7,371 nt of DNA from an uncultured Bacteroidales bacterium (GTDB taxonomy: Bacteria; Bacteroidota; Bacteroidia; Bacteroidales; Muribaculaceae): the NCBI GenBank assembly GCA_945828175.1, contig CALZQD010000080.1, positions 1-7,371 on the forward strand. The letters run 5' to 3'. Shown here piece by piece: positions 1 to 7,330 of the stretch. Under the pieces are notes generated by a model. The model had not been told where the DNA came from. It searched no databases and worked only from the letters and a program-made list of their open reading frames with translations. How positions within the stretch are numbered: position 1 is the stretch's first letter; each line of letters starts with the position of its first letter. Made by a program: the position numbers and the translations under genes.

Positions 1-1371
1 GGGTAGGGGGATGCCGATGACGGGGCAGAGGCCGATGACCATGCCGATGTTGATGCAGAAGTGGAAGATGAAGTAGGAGGCGACGCAGTAGCCGTAGACG
101 CGGCCGAAGGGCTTCGGCTGGCGCTCGGCAATGGTGATGACGCGCAAGATGAGTCCGACATAGAGGGCAGTGACGGCGAGGGCGCCGACGAAGCCTTCTT
201 CTTCGCCTATGGTGCAGAAAATGAAGTCGGTATGCTGCTCGGGGACGTATTTGAGTTTGGTCTGGGTGCCGTTGAGGAATCCTTTGCCGAAGAAGCCGCC
301 CGAGCCGATGGCGATTTTCGACTGGTTGACGTTGTAGCCGGCGCCGCGGAGGTCTTCTTCAAGGCCGAGGACGACCTTGATGCGCATCTGCTGGTGGGGC
401 TGCAAATGGTCGAAGGCGAAGTTGACCGAGAAAAGGAAGATGACTGAGAGGACGGCCGTGGCGACGCCGATGAGCATTTTGTGACGACGGCGGCGCAACG
501 CCTCGATAACGATGTAGACACAGCCGATGAATATGACGCCGAGGGTGACGGCGAGCCCCGGGACAGCGATGTCCCAGAAGGCTGTGAGGGCCCACTCGAC
601 AAGCGCCGTGCCGGCAAAGAGGATGAGCAGGTTTCGGCCGATTTCGAGTCGCCGGCTATATATCACCGACATGCCGACCATGATGGCCATAATCATCGAG
701 AAGACGACAAACTCGCCCGTAGGCATGCCGAAGACCGAGGTCTCGACATATTTGATGGCGACGACGAAGATGATGACGGCGAAGACGGCGGCGAAGAGTA
801 TCAGTCCGCTCATGCCCTCGCGGTAGAGCACGAAAAACAGGGCCATGAAGGTCAGCGCCGAGCCGGTTTCGTTCTGGGCGAGGATGAGGATGACGGGGAG
901 CAATATCAGCGAGATGGTCTTGAAGTAGTTAGAGCCCTTGGCGTTGAGCACAAACTGGTAGGCGTTGAAGAGCTTGGCAAGCGCCAGAGCTGTGGCGAAT
1001 TTGGCGAACTCGGCCGGCTGGAGGCTCATAGAGCCGAAGGAAATCCACGAGCGCGAGCCCTTGATGTCGTGGGCCACGAAGGGCGTTATCAGCAGCAGAA
1101 TCATCACCGCTAGATAGATGGGATAGGCGTAAGTCTCGTACATTCGGGCATCTATAAGCAAAATGACGAAGGCGAGGACAAACGACAGACCTATCCAGCG
1201 GAATTGCTTGCCCGAGAACTCGGTTGCCGAGAACATGCTCGCCTCGTCGAAGTCGTAGCTGGCGGCGTAGATGCTGATGGCGCCGAAGACGACCATGAGC
1301 AGATAGATGGTGACCGTCACCCAGTCGAGGTTGCGGATCATCGTGGCGGTGTCACTTCTTCGGGCTTGCAT
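1..1371 (-). CDS. rodA: RodA, elongasome peptidoglycan glycosyltransferase (SEDS family), 3' end cut off by the window
   Basis: SEDS-family inner-membrane enzyme that polymerises lipid II into glycan strands in the side wall, working with PBP2. The 457 visible residues are mostly hydrophobic segments. They carry the FtsW/RodA block KGSRSWISFG followed by SLQPAEFAKF (about 104-124), QNETGSAL (166-173), GSGGFFGKGF (356-365) and VPEQHTDFIF (376-385). Asp382 in the last block matches the catalytic Asp262 of E. coli RodA. The sequence stops at VIGIPLP, directly before the expected SYGG motif, so roughly 25-40 C-terminal residues are missing. The span before the catalytic Asp is about 120 residues longer than in E. 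coli; the extra part (roughly 210-300) looks like added membrane segments plus a basic loop RRRRHK, which I believe is usual in Bacteroidota. I chose ATG 1371, which overlaps mrdA by 20 bases and gives a basic N-terminus (MQARRSD). An in-frame ATG at 1341 is the alternative and lies 10 bases after the mrdA stop. Identity is very secure, the start less so. Confidence 0.96.
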   Translation of the reverse strand, partial: MQARRSDTATMIRNLDWVTVTIYLLMVVFGAISIYAASYDFDEASMFSATEFSGKQFRWIGLSFVLAFVILLIDARMYETYAYPIYLAVMILLLITPFVAHDIKGSRSWISFGSMSLQPAEFAKFATALALAKLFNAYQFVLNAKGSNYFKTISLILLPVILILAQNETGSALTFMALFFVLYREGMSGLILFAAVFAVIIFVVAIKYVETSVFGMPTGEFVVFSMIMAIMVGMSVIYSRRLEIGRNLLILFAGTALVEWALTAFWDIAVPGLAVTLGVIFIGCVYIVIEALRRRRHKMLIGVATAVLSVIFLFSVNFAFDHLQPHQQMRIKVVLGLEEDLRGAGYNVNQSKIAIGSGGFFGKGFLNGTQTKLKYVPEQHTDFIFCTIGEEEGFVGALAVTALYVGLILRVITIAERQPKPFGRVYGYCVASYFIFHFCINIGMVIGLCPVIGIPLP

Positions 1372-3208
1372 AATATAAAGATGTATTAAGCATTTGTTCT
1401 TCCATATATTTGCGCGGCTGCGAGATTTCGCCCGTCAGGTATTTCTCCATGATGAGGCTGCCGATGGGCACGCCGAAAGTGGCGCCCCAGCCGCCGTTCT
1501 CGATGTAGGCGCAGACGGCGATTTTCGGGTTGTCGAAAGGCGCGAAGCCCATGAAGGCCGAGTGGTCTTTGCCGTGGGGGTTCTGGGCGGTGCCGGTCTT
1601 GCCGGCGGCCTCGATGCCGGGCATGGCGGCGCGGCGGCAGGTGCCTCCGGTAACGGCCATGTGCATACCCTCGGCGACGTCTTCATACCAGTGGGCGTCG
1701 ATGGTCGGATAGCGCCGCTCGGTATATTTGGGGTCGAGAACGGTGTCCTGAATCTCCTTGACGACGTGGGGCGTGATAAACCAGCCGCGGTTGGCGATGG
1801 TCGCGCAGAGGTTGGCAATCTGCAGTGGCGTGGCCATGATTTCGCCCTGGCCGATGGCGACCGAGATGATGGTGTTGGCGCTCCATCGGCCTTCGCCGTA
1901 GAATTTGTTGTAAAACTTGTCGTTGGGGATGAAGCCGCGGCCTTCGCCGGGGAGGTCGACGCCGAGCTTGTAGCCGTAGCCCATAGAGACGAGATGATGT
2001 TTCCACACCTCGAAGGCGTTGGCCGAGGAGCCGTATTTCGAGCGTCGGTCAATCATAGCCTTGAAGCCCCAGCAGAAGAAGGCGTTGCACGAGGTCTGGA
2101 GGGCCGGTTTGAGCGGCAGGGGCGAGCCGTGGGCGTGGCAGCCTACGCGCAGGCCGCCGTTGATGTAGCCGTGGCTGCAGGGGTAGGCCGTCTGCAGGTT
2201 GATGATGCCTTCCTGAAGGAAGATGAGTCCTTGGGTTGGCTTGAAGGTTGAGCCGGGCGGGTAGGCGCCCATGAGGGCGCGGTCGAAGAGGGGCCACGAC
2301 TCGTCGTTGACAAGCTGGCGGTAGTTTTCGCCGCGCTGACGTCCGACGAGGCGGCGCGGGTCGTAGCTCGGGGTCGAGACCATGCAGAGTATTTCGCCTG
2401 TGGCCGGCTCGATGGCGACGACGGCGCCGCGTTTGCCGACCATGAGCGACTCGGCGTACTCCTGAAGCTTAATGTCGAGGCTGAGGCGCAGGTCGAGACC
2501 CGAGACGGGGGCGACATCGTGGGCGCCGTTTTCGTAGCGTCCCTGGATGCGGCCGCGGGCGTCGCGGATGAGAATCTCGACACCTTTGTGGCCGCGGAGA
2601 TACGACTCATAGCTCTTCTCGACGCCGAGGTCGCCGGTATAGTCGCCGGCGGCGTAGTAATCGTCGCGCTCGATGTCGTCGGCCGACACCTCGCGGATGT
2701 TGCCGAGGACGTTGGCCGCGGTCGGGTAGTTATATTGCCGGAGGATGCGTTTCTGAATGAAGAAGCCGGGGAAGCGGTAGAGCTTCTCCTGAAGTCGGCC
2801 GTAGTCCTGCGACGAAAGCTGCGAGATGAGGCGCTGGGGAGTGTATGACGAGTAGCCCGGGTTGAGGCGCTTGTCTTTCATGTCGGCAAAGCGCTTGACG
2901 AGCTGCTCCTCAGTTATGTTGATGGTGCGGCAGAAGTCGGCGGTATCGAAGGGTTCGACGTCGCGGGGTATGAGCATGACGTCGTAGGCCGGCTGGTTGT
3001 AAACGACGAGCTCGCCGTTGCGGTCGTAGATGAGGCCGCGCGAGGGATAGACCGTTTTTTTTAGGAAAGCGTTAGAGTCGGCCGAGCGCTTGTATTTGCT
3101 GTCCTGAACCTGAAGGTCGAAGAGCCTCACGAGGTAAATCAGGGCAATGAGCAAAATAAAGCCGCCGATGACGTATTTGCGTTTTTCTAAATCATAGTTT
3201 TTTCTCAT
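1352..3208 (-). CDS. mrdA: Penicillin-binding protein 2, elongasome D,D-transpeptidase
   Basis: Class B penicillin-binding protein that cross-links the glycan strands made by its partner RodA; beta-lactam target in the periplasm. It is complete at 618 residues, a normal PBP2 length. A short cytoplasmic tail is followed by one membrane anchor (about 12-29), the pedestal/dimerisation domain (about 50-235, including YPSRGLIYDRNGELV at 54-68) and the transpeptidase domain (about 258-590). All three active-site motifs are present: S320-T-F-K323 with the nucleophilic serine in PPGSTFKP, S373-C-N375, and K537-T-G-T540. A Cys/His-rich stretch follows the nucleophile (C344, H346, C357, H358, H360, C374, C379). 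The ATG at 3208 overlaps the end of mreD by 17 bases, which suggests translational coupling; the N-terminus MRKNYDLEKRKYVIGG fits Bacteroidota PBP2. Order and adjacency to rodA argue for PBP2 rather than the division enzyme FtsI/PBP3. An A8 run on the coding strand sits at codons 49-52. Confidence 0.97.
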   Translation of the reverse strand: MRKNYDLEKRKYVIGGFILLIALIYLVRLFDLQVQDSKYKRSADSNAFLKKTVYPSRGLIYDRNGELVVYNQPAYDVMLIPRDVEPFDTADFCRTINITEEQLVKRFADMKDKRLNPGYSSYTPQRLISQLSSQDYGRLQEKLYRFPGFFIQKRILRQYNYPTAANVLGNIREVSADDIERDDYYAAGDYTGDLGVEKSYESYLRGHKGVEILIRDARGRIQGRYENGAHDVAPVSGLDLRLSLDIKLQEYAESLMVGKRGAVVAIEPATGEILCMVSTPSYDPRRLVGRQRGENYRQLVNDESWPLFDRALMGAYPPGSTFKPTQGLIFLQEGIINLQTAYPCSHGYINGGLRVGCHAHGSPLPLKPALQTSCNAFFCWGFKAMIDRRSKYGSSANAFEVWKHHLVSMGYGYKLGVDLPGEGRGFIPNDKFYNKFYGEGRWSANTIISVAIGQGEIMATPLQIANLCATIANRGWFITPHVVKEIQDTVLDPKYTERRYPTIDAHWYEDVAEGMHMAVTGGTCRRAAMPGIEAAGKTGTAQNPHGKDHSAFMGFAPFDNPKIAVCAYIENGGWGATFGVPIGSLIMEKYLTGEISQPRKYMEEQMLNTSLYYASPKK

Positions 3209-3716
3209 GTCGTCGTCTTATCGAGAGGCTATCGATGGCATAAATAGCGATAAAAGTGAAAACCGAGCTGGCGACTGTCCTCAACACCAGCATCTTGAGG
3301 TTGAAAAACTGGAAAGCCTCGATGAGGAACACCGTAAGACAGTAGAACGTCGTCATCGTAATCAGATACTTCATGTAGGCCGCCGAACCCATGGTCGAAA
3401 TCGAGGGGCTCTGGCCGCCGAGCTGGTCGTCGAGCGAGACATAGAGGTGGAAGACCGGACGGCGGACGAAGGCGAGAAGCGTGCAGCCCATGGCGTTGAC
3501 GCCTATGGTGTCTGAGAAGATGTCGACCGACAGGCCGGTTATGAAGCCTATTGTCAGGGCGGCGTTGACCGAAACGGTCATCGGCAGACGTATGATGAGA
3601 TAGATGAATACGAGCGGAATCGCCACATTGAACAATATCAGATTGTTGAATATGACGGCTTGTGCCGGTATCAGCAGCAGGAACAGCAGTATGAAATTGA
3701 GGATAGTCTTGCTCAT
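3192..3716 (-). CDS. mreD: MreD, rod-shape-determining membrane protein
   Basis: Small polytopic inner-membrane protein of the elongasome that accompanies MreC and influences PBP2/RodA activity; it has no known catalysis. The 174-residue product is close to the usual family length (about 160-170). Hydrophobic segments are visible at roughly 5-24, 28-43, 49-66, 72-86, 113-134 and 146-163, and the C-terminus is basic (RRRHEKK). The most recognisable family signature is GLSVDIFSDTIGVNA (61-75), which matches the conserved G-x-x-x-D...G-x-N-A motif of MreD. Its ATG overlaps the mreC stop in an ATGA (3713-3716), and its end overlaps the mrdA start by 17 bases, so translation of mreC, mreD and mrdA is probably coupled. 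Sequence conservation in MreD is low, so the call leans on the motif, hydropathy and position between mreC and mrdA, which together leave little doubt. Confidence 0.94.
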   Translation of the reverse strand: MSKTILNFILLFLLLIPAQAVIFNNLILFNVAIPLVFIYLIIRLPMTVSVNAALTIGFITGLSVDIFSDTIGVNAMGCTLLAFVRRPVFHLYVSLDDQLGGQSPSISTMGSAAYMKYLITMTTFYCLTVFLIEAFQFFNLKMLVLRTVASSVFTFIAIYAIDSLSIRRRHEKKL

Positions 3717-4570
3717 CGGGTCTTTTTCTGTGCTATGTCGCTGCCTTCGACAGCCATGATTTCGTCTTTGCGGTTGTTGATGACGACCTGGACGTTGCTC
3801 AGGGCGGTGAAGTCGGCAAACAGTCGGATTTTAAGCGTGAAGAAGTTCTCGCTGTGGTCTTTGCCGTCGTCGAGGACGATGCCTACGGGCAGGCCTTCGG
3901 GGAAGACGGTCGAGAAGCCGCTTGTGACGATGGTGTCGCCGGGCTGATAGACGGTGTGTCGCGGCAGCTCTTCGAGCAGGGCGATCTCGGGGTCTTCGCC
4001 GCCCCAGACGAGCGAGCCGAAGTTGTTGCTGCCCTTGATCTTGCAGCTCAGCCTGAAGTTGGGGTTGAGCAGCGAGAGCACGCGGGCGCTGTGGCCGGCC
4101 GAGGCGCTGACGATGCCGACGACGCCGTTCTGGTCGATGACGCCGAGTTCGGGCACGACTCCGTCGAGGGTGCCTTTGTTGATTGTCAGATAGTTGTAAG
4201 GCTTCGAGACGCTGTTGTTGATGACGCCGGCGACGATGAAGTCGAAGTGCGAGATGCCCGAGTCGACGACCATCGTGTCGGTATAGCCGGCCTCGCGGTA
4301 GCGTGCGAGCTGTTCGCGCAGGTCGATGACTTCTTTCTCGAGGGCGGCGTTGCGGCGGTTGAGATCTTCGTTGATGTCGCGCAGGTTGAAGTACGACGTG
4401 ACGTTGTTGCTTGCTTCATAGACCGTCGCCGACACCGCGTTGGCCGATGTCAGGAACACATGCCGCTGATAGGGATTATCGCCGGCAAGCAGCACACAGC
4501 TTATCACCATATAGAAGGCGAAGATAAACCATTTGCTGTTGCGTATGAAGAAGTTGAATAGCTCGTTCAC
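3713..4570 (-). CDS. mreC: MreC, elongasome scaffold protein, GTG start
   Basis: Bitopic inner-membrane protein whose periplasmic part binds and activates PBP2 and links it to MreB. The 285 residues show a short cytoplasmic tail (NELFNFFIRNSKW), one membrane helix (about 14-29), a coiled coil (about 65-93, LNRRNAALEKEVIDLREQL) and the two-lobed beta domain (about 105-265). That domain contains the family signatures NKGTLDGVVPELGVI (131-145), NGVVGIV (148-154) and TSGFSTVFPEGLPVGIV (216-232). The start codon is GTG. The in-frame upstream codons run straight back to the mreB stop without an ATG, and the N-terminus begins where MreC proteins normally begin, so the GTG is well supported. No clear Shine-Dalgarno is seen; a weak CTCT-CAGC-AGAG hairpin lies just before the GTG. 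The gap to mreB is 24 bases, and the stop overlaps the mreD start by 4. Confidence 0.96.
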   Translation of the reverse strand: MNELFNFFIRNSKWFIFAFYMVISCVLLAGDNPYQRHVFLTSANAVSATVYEASNNVTSYFNLRDINEDLNRRNAALEKEVIDLREQLARYREAGYTDTMVVDSGISHFDFIVAGVINNSVSKPYNYLTINKGTLDGVVPELGVIDQNGVVGIVSASAGHSARVLSLLNPNFRLSCKIKGSNNFGSLVWGGEDPEIALLEELPRHTVYQPGDTIVTSGFSTVFPEGLPVGIVLDDGKDHSENFFTLKIRLFADFTALSNVQVVINNRKDEIMAVEGSDIAQKKTR

Positions 4571-4594
4571 GCTCTGCTGAGAGGCTTCGTTTGA

Positions 4595-5614
4595 TTAGCG
4601 GATAAGGAACGAGAACTTGTCGATGTTCTTGAGGGCGACGCCTGTGCCTTTGGCAACGGCGAGCAGCGGATCTTCGGCGATATGGAACTGGATGCCGATC
4701 TTGTCGGTCAGGCGCTTGTCGAGGCCGCGCAGCATGGCGCCGCCGCCGGCGAGGTAGATGCCGTTGCGGACGATGTCGGCGTAGAGCTCGGGCGGTGTCT
4801 GCTCGAGGGCGCTGAGCACGGCTGCCTCAATCTTCGATATGGTCTTCTCGATGCAGTGGCTGATTTCCTGATAGCTGACGGGCACTTCCATGGGCAGGGC
4901 GGTCATGACGTTGGGGCCGTGGACAACGTAGTCCTCGGGCGGATTCTCGAGCTCGGTGAGGGCCGAGCCGACGTTCATCTTGATCTGTTCGGCCGTGCGG
5001 ACGCCGACTTTGACGTTGTGGGCGCGGCGCATATGGTTCTGGATGTCGTCGGTGAGGTCGTCGCCGGCAATCGAGATACTCATGTTGCTGACGATGCCGC
5101 CGAGCGATATGACGGCGATTTCGGTTGTGCCGCCGCCTATGTCGACAATCATGTTGCCTTCGGGCGCCTCGACGTCGAGGCCGATGCCGAGGGCTGCGGC
5201 CATAGGCTCGTAGATCATGTAGACGTCACGGCCATCGGCGTGTTCCGATGAGTCGCGGACGGCGCGGATCTCGACCTCGGTCGAGCCCGAGGGGATGCCG
5301 ACGACCATGCGGAGCGAGGGCGAGAACCAGTTATTCTTCGAGCTGGCTTTCTTGACAAGGCCGCGGATCATGAGTTCGGCGGCGTTGAAGTCGGCGATGA
5401 CGCCTTTGCGGAGGGGACGCACCGTGCGTATGCCCGGGTGGCCTTTGCCCTCCATCATGTGAGCCTCCTTGCCGACGGCGATGAGTTTGTCGGTGCGGTT
5501 GTCGAGGGCTACGATAGAGGGCTCGTTGATGACAATCTTGTCGTTGTGGATTATTATCGTATTGGCTGTGCCAAGGTCGATTGCGATTTCTTTAGTGAGT
5601 GAGAACAGTCTCAT
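4595..5614 (-). CDS. mreB: MreB, bacterial actin homologue that organises side-wall synthesis
   Basis: Cytoplasmic actin-like ATPase that forms membrane-bound antiparallel filaments and orients the PBP2/RodA machinery. The 339-residue length is typical. The actin-fold nucleotide motifs are intact: phosphate-1 loop DLGTANT (13-19), IYEPMAAALGIG with Glu136 at the place of the E. coli catalytic Glu140 (134-145), phosphate-2 loop DIGGGTTEIAV (158-168), and adenosine motif GIYLAGGGAMLRGL (285-298). The N-terminal MRLFSLTKEI could be the short membrane-binding segment. The ATG at 5614 gives the expected N-terminus. The 39-base gap from the purH stop is AT-rich (it includes TTAATTAA), with no TAnnTTTG box and no terminator-like hairpin. 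I therefore infer that mreB is mainly read from the promoter upstream of purH, although a weaker internal promoter cannot be excluded. Confidence 0.98.
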   Translation of the reverse strand: MRLFSLTKEIAIDLGTANTIIIHNDKIVINEPSIVALDNRTDKLIAVGKEAHMMEGKGHPGIRTVRPLRKGVIADFNAAELMIRGLVKKASSKNNWFSPSLRMVVGIPSGSTEVEIRAVRDSSEHADGRDVYMIYEPMAAALGIGLDVEAPEGNMIVDIGGGTTEIAVISLGGIVSNMSISIAGDDLTDDIQNHMRRAHNVKVGVRTAEQIKMNVGSALTELENPPEDYVVHGPNVMTALPMEVPVSYQEISHCIEKTISKIEAAVLSALEQTPPELYADIVRNGIYLAGGGAMLRGLDKRLTDKIGIQFHIAEDPLLAVAKGTGVALKNIDKFSFLIR

Positions 5615-5653
5615 TTTCGGTAGTTATTAATTAAGATTGTAGTGAGAGTAAAA

Positions 5654-7195
5654 TCAGTGTTTGAAGTGGCGGAAGCCTGTCATCACCATCGTCATGCCGT
5701 GGTCGCGGCAGTAGTCGACCGAGTCGGTGTCGCGGATAGAGCCGCCGGGCTGTATCACGGCTGTGACGCCGGCCTTGTCGGCTATCTCGACGCAGTCGGC
5801 GAAGGGGAAGAAGGCGTCTGATGCCATCACCGAGCCCTTGAGGTCGAGCTCAAATGAGTTGGCTTTCTCGATGGCGTGGCGCAGGGCGTCGACGCGCGAT
5901 GTCTGACCGACACCGCTGCCGAGAAGCATGCGGTTCTTGGCCAGCACGATGGCGTTGCTCTTCGAGTGCTTGACAATCTTGTTGGCGAAGAGCATATCGG
6001 CTGCGACGTCGTCGCTGAGGCTGTCGCCCGAGACGAGCTTGAGGTCGTCGGCGGTTTCGTCTTTGGTGTCGCGGTCCTGGACGAGAACGCCGTTGAGCAC
6101 CGAGCGCATGACCTTGGCCGGACGCTCTGCTTCTTTCTGCACGAGGATGATACGGTTCTTTTTCTGTTTGAGTATCGTGAGGGCGTCGTCGCTGTAAGCC
6201 GGGGCGATGATGACCTCGAAGAATATCTTGTTGATTTCTTCGGCGCTGACGGCGTCGATCTCGCGGTTGGCGATAATCACGCCGCCGAAGGCCGAGACGG
6301 GGTCGCCGGCGAGGGCGTCGCGCCATGCTTCGGCGACAGTGCCGCGCGAGGCGAGGCCGCAGGCGTTGTTGTGCTTGAGGATGGCGACCGTCGTGGTGTC
6401 GAACTCGTCGATGAGCGAGACGGCGGCGTCGATGTCGAGCAGATTGTTATATGAGATTTCCTTGCCGTGTAGCTGGTCGAACATGGCGTTGAAGTCGCCG
6501 AAGAAACGGCCCTGCTGATGGGGGTTCTCGCCGTAGCGCATTGTCATCGAGCCGTCGACGGCGACACGCAGGCCCGTGGGCTGCTCGATGTCGGCGCAGG
6601 CTGTCTTGTCGAAGTAATTGAAGATGGCGCTGTCATAGGCCGACGACACGCTGAATGCGTCGCGGGCGAGCAACAGGCGCTCTTCGGCTGTCGACGAGGC
6701 GCCGTGGGCGTCGAGCATGCCGGCGAGGAACGCATACTGTTTTTTAGAGGCTACGATGACGACGTCGTCGTAGTTCTTGGCGGCTGCGCGGATGAGCGAT
6801 ATACCGCCTATGTCGATTTTCTCGATGATGTCGGCGTGAGAGGCACCCGAGGCGACGGTGGCCTCGAAGGGGTAGAGGTCGACGATGACGAGGTCGATGC
6901 CGGGAATCTCAAACTGTGCGGCTTCGTTGCGGTCGCCTTCGAGCGAACGGCGGTTGAGGATGCCGCCGAAGATTTTTGGATGGAGCGTCTTAACGCGGCC
7001 GCCGAAGATCGACGGATAGCCTGTGAGGTCTTCTACAGCCTGGCACTCATGACCGAGCGATTCGATAAACGATTTGGTGCCGCCGGTAGAGATAAATTTG
7101 ACACCGTCGGCTGCAAGGGCGTTGACAATCTCGTCGAGGCCGTCTTTGTGAAACACTGAGATAAGGGCTGTGTTGATCTTCTTGAGTTCTGACAT
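5654..7195 (-). CDS. purH: PurH, bifunctional AICAR formyltransferase / IMP cyclohydrolase
   Basis: Catalyses the last two steps of de novo purine synthesis in the cytoplasm: formylation of AICAR from 10-formyl-THF, then cyclisation of FAICAR to IMP. It is 513 residues, close to the size usual in Bacteroidota and a little shorter than E. coli PurH. The N-terminal MGS-like cyclohydrolase domain (about 1-145) shows SVFHKDG (13-19), ISTGGT (35-40), [14 protein letters not shown] (65-78) and [16 protein letters not shown] (126-141). The transformylase domain follows, with RYGENPHQ (220-227), the catalytic Lys-His pair in [10 protein letters not shown] (273-282, K274/H275), SAFGG (301-305), [14 protein letters not shown] (408-421), [13 protein letters not shown] (458-470), IQPGGSIRD (481-489) and the terminal RHFKH. 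I chose ATG 7195; a GTG two codons upstream (7201) is less likely. It is the first gene of the cluster, preceded by an AT-rich leader with a -7 box. Confidence 0.97.
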   Translation of the reverse strand: MSELKKINTALISVFHKDGLDEIVNALAADGVKFISTGGTKSFIESLGHECQAVEDLTGYPSIFGGRVKTLHPKIFGGILNRRSLEGDRNEAAQFEIPGIDLVIVDLYPFEATVASGASHADIIEKIDIGGISLIRAAAKNYDDVVIVASKKQYAFLAGMLDAHGASSTAEERLLLARDAFSVSSAYDSAIFNYFDKTACADIEQPTGLRVAVDGSMTMRYGENPHQQGRFFGDFNAMFDQLHGKEISYNNLLDIDAAVSLIDEFDTTTVAILKHNNACGLASRGTVAEAWRDALAGDPVSAFGGVIIANREIDAVSAEEINKIFFEVIIAPAYSDDALTILKQKKNRIILVQKEAERPAKVMRSVLNGVLVQDRDTKDETADDLKLVSGDSLSDDVAADMLFANKIVKHSKSNAIVLAKNRMLLGSGVGQTSRVDALRHAIEKANSFELDLKGSVMASDAFFPFADCVEIADKAGVTAVIQPGGSIRDTDSVDYCRDHGMTMVMTGFRHFKH

Positions 7196-7226
7196 AGACA
7201 CTGTTATTTGATAGTCGAAATGATGC

Positions 7227-7238
7227 TTGAATATTCAA
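7227..7238. repeat. 12-base perfect palindrome TTGAATATTCAA in the purH leader
   Basis: TTGAATATTCAA reads the same on both strands. It lies immediately downstream of the -7 box, about where transcription would start, which is a position where a dimeric repressor could act. It does not resemble the E. coli PurR box. In AT-rich DNA such a palindrome may arise by chance, so only the repeat itself is certain and an operator role is speculative. Confidence 0.3.
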
Positions 7239-7242
7239 TGTG

Positions 7243-7277
7243 CAAAATTACAAAAAATCCCCGCGTAAATTCTCAAA
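7243..7277 (-). promoter_or_regulatory. Probable Bacteroidota-type promoter for purH and the mre genes
   Basis: On the minus strand TAATTTTG (7250-7243) is an exact match to the Bacteroidota -7 consensus TAnnTTTG. A TTTG at 7277-7274 could serve as the -33 element, but its spacing is 23 bases rather than the usual 19-21, so that half is weaker. It lies in an AT-rich leader and would place the transcript start some 40 bases before the purH ATG. No other TAnnTTTG box is seen in the spacers between the downstream genes, which supports one long transcript. Confidence 0.6.
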
Positions 7278-7297
7278 AAACACATCTATTTATTGAT

Positions 7298-7320
7298 AAA
7301 AAAAACAAAAAGATGGGGGC
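7298..7320 (-). terminator. Possible 3' half of an intrinsic terminator of an upstream gene cut off by the contig end
   Basis: Read on the minus strand, GCCCCCATC (7320-7312) is followed by a T-rich run (7311-7298, broken by one G). That is how the descending arm and U-tract of an intrinsic terminator look. The matching arm, expected to resemble GATGGGGGC, would lie beyond 7330, where the genuine sequence ends, so the hairpin cannot be tested here. Confidence 0.2.
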
Positions 7321-7330
7321 GATATGGTAA

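Noticed and set aside
481..1113. Open frame of 210 codons on the plus strand opposite rodA
   Set aside because: The peptide is highly charged (Asp, Glu, His, Arg) as expected from reading membrane-protein codons backwards. The minus-strand RodA frame explains the region fully.
1394..2251. Long open frame (285 codons) on the plus strand opposite mrdA
   Set aside because: It is the antisense shadow of a clear PBP2 gene in GC-rich DNA. The peptide is rich in Ala, Gly, Val, Asp and Glu without family motifs.
5615..5653. Possible separate promoter or terminator between purH and mreB
   Set aside because: The spacer is AT-rich and contains TTAATTAA, but has no TAnnTTTG box, no stem with a U-tract, and is only 39 bases long.
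6518..7159. Open frame of 213 codons on the plus strand opposite purH
   Set aside because: Same cause: low-complexity, acidic antisense product over well-conserved PurH domains, with no start context.
7258..7319. CCCC (7259-7262) and GGGGG (7314-7318) as arms of a leader hairpin or riboswitch
   Set aside because: Only four or five pairs over a loop of about 50 AT-rich bases; no known purine riboswitch core could be recognised.
1..7330. Hidden mobile element, defence system, CRISPR array or other novel system
   Set aside because: Every stretch is covered by six well-recognised housekeeping genes apart from spacers of at most 39 bases and a leader of about 135 bases. No repeats, integrase, transposase or tRNA were seen.
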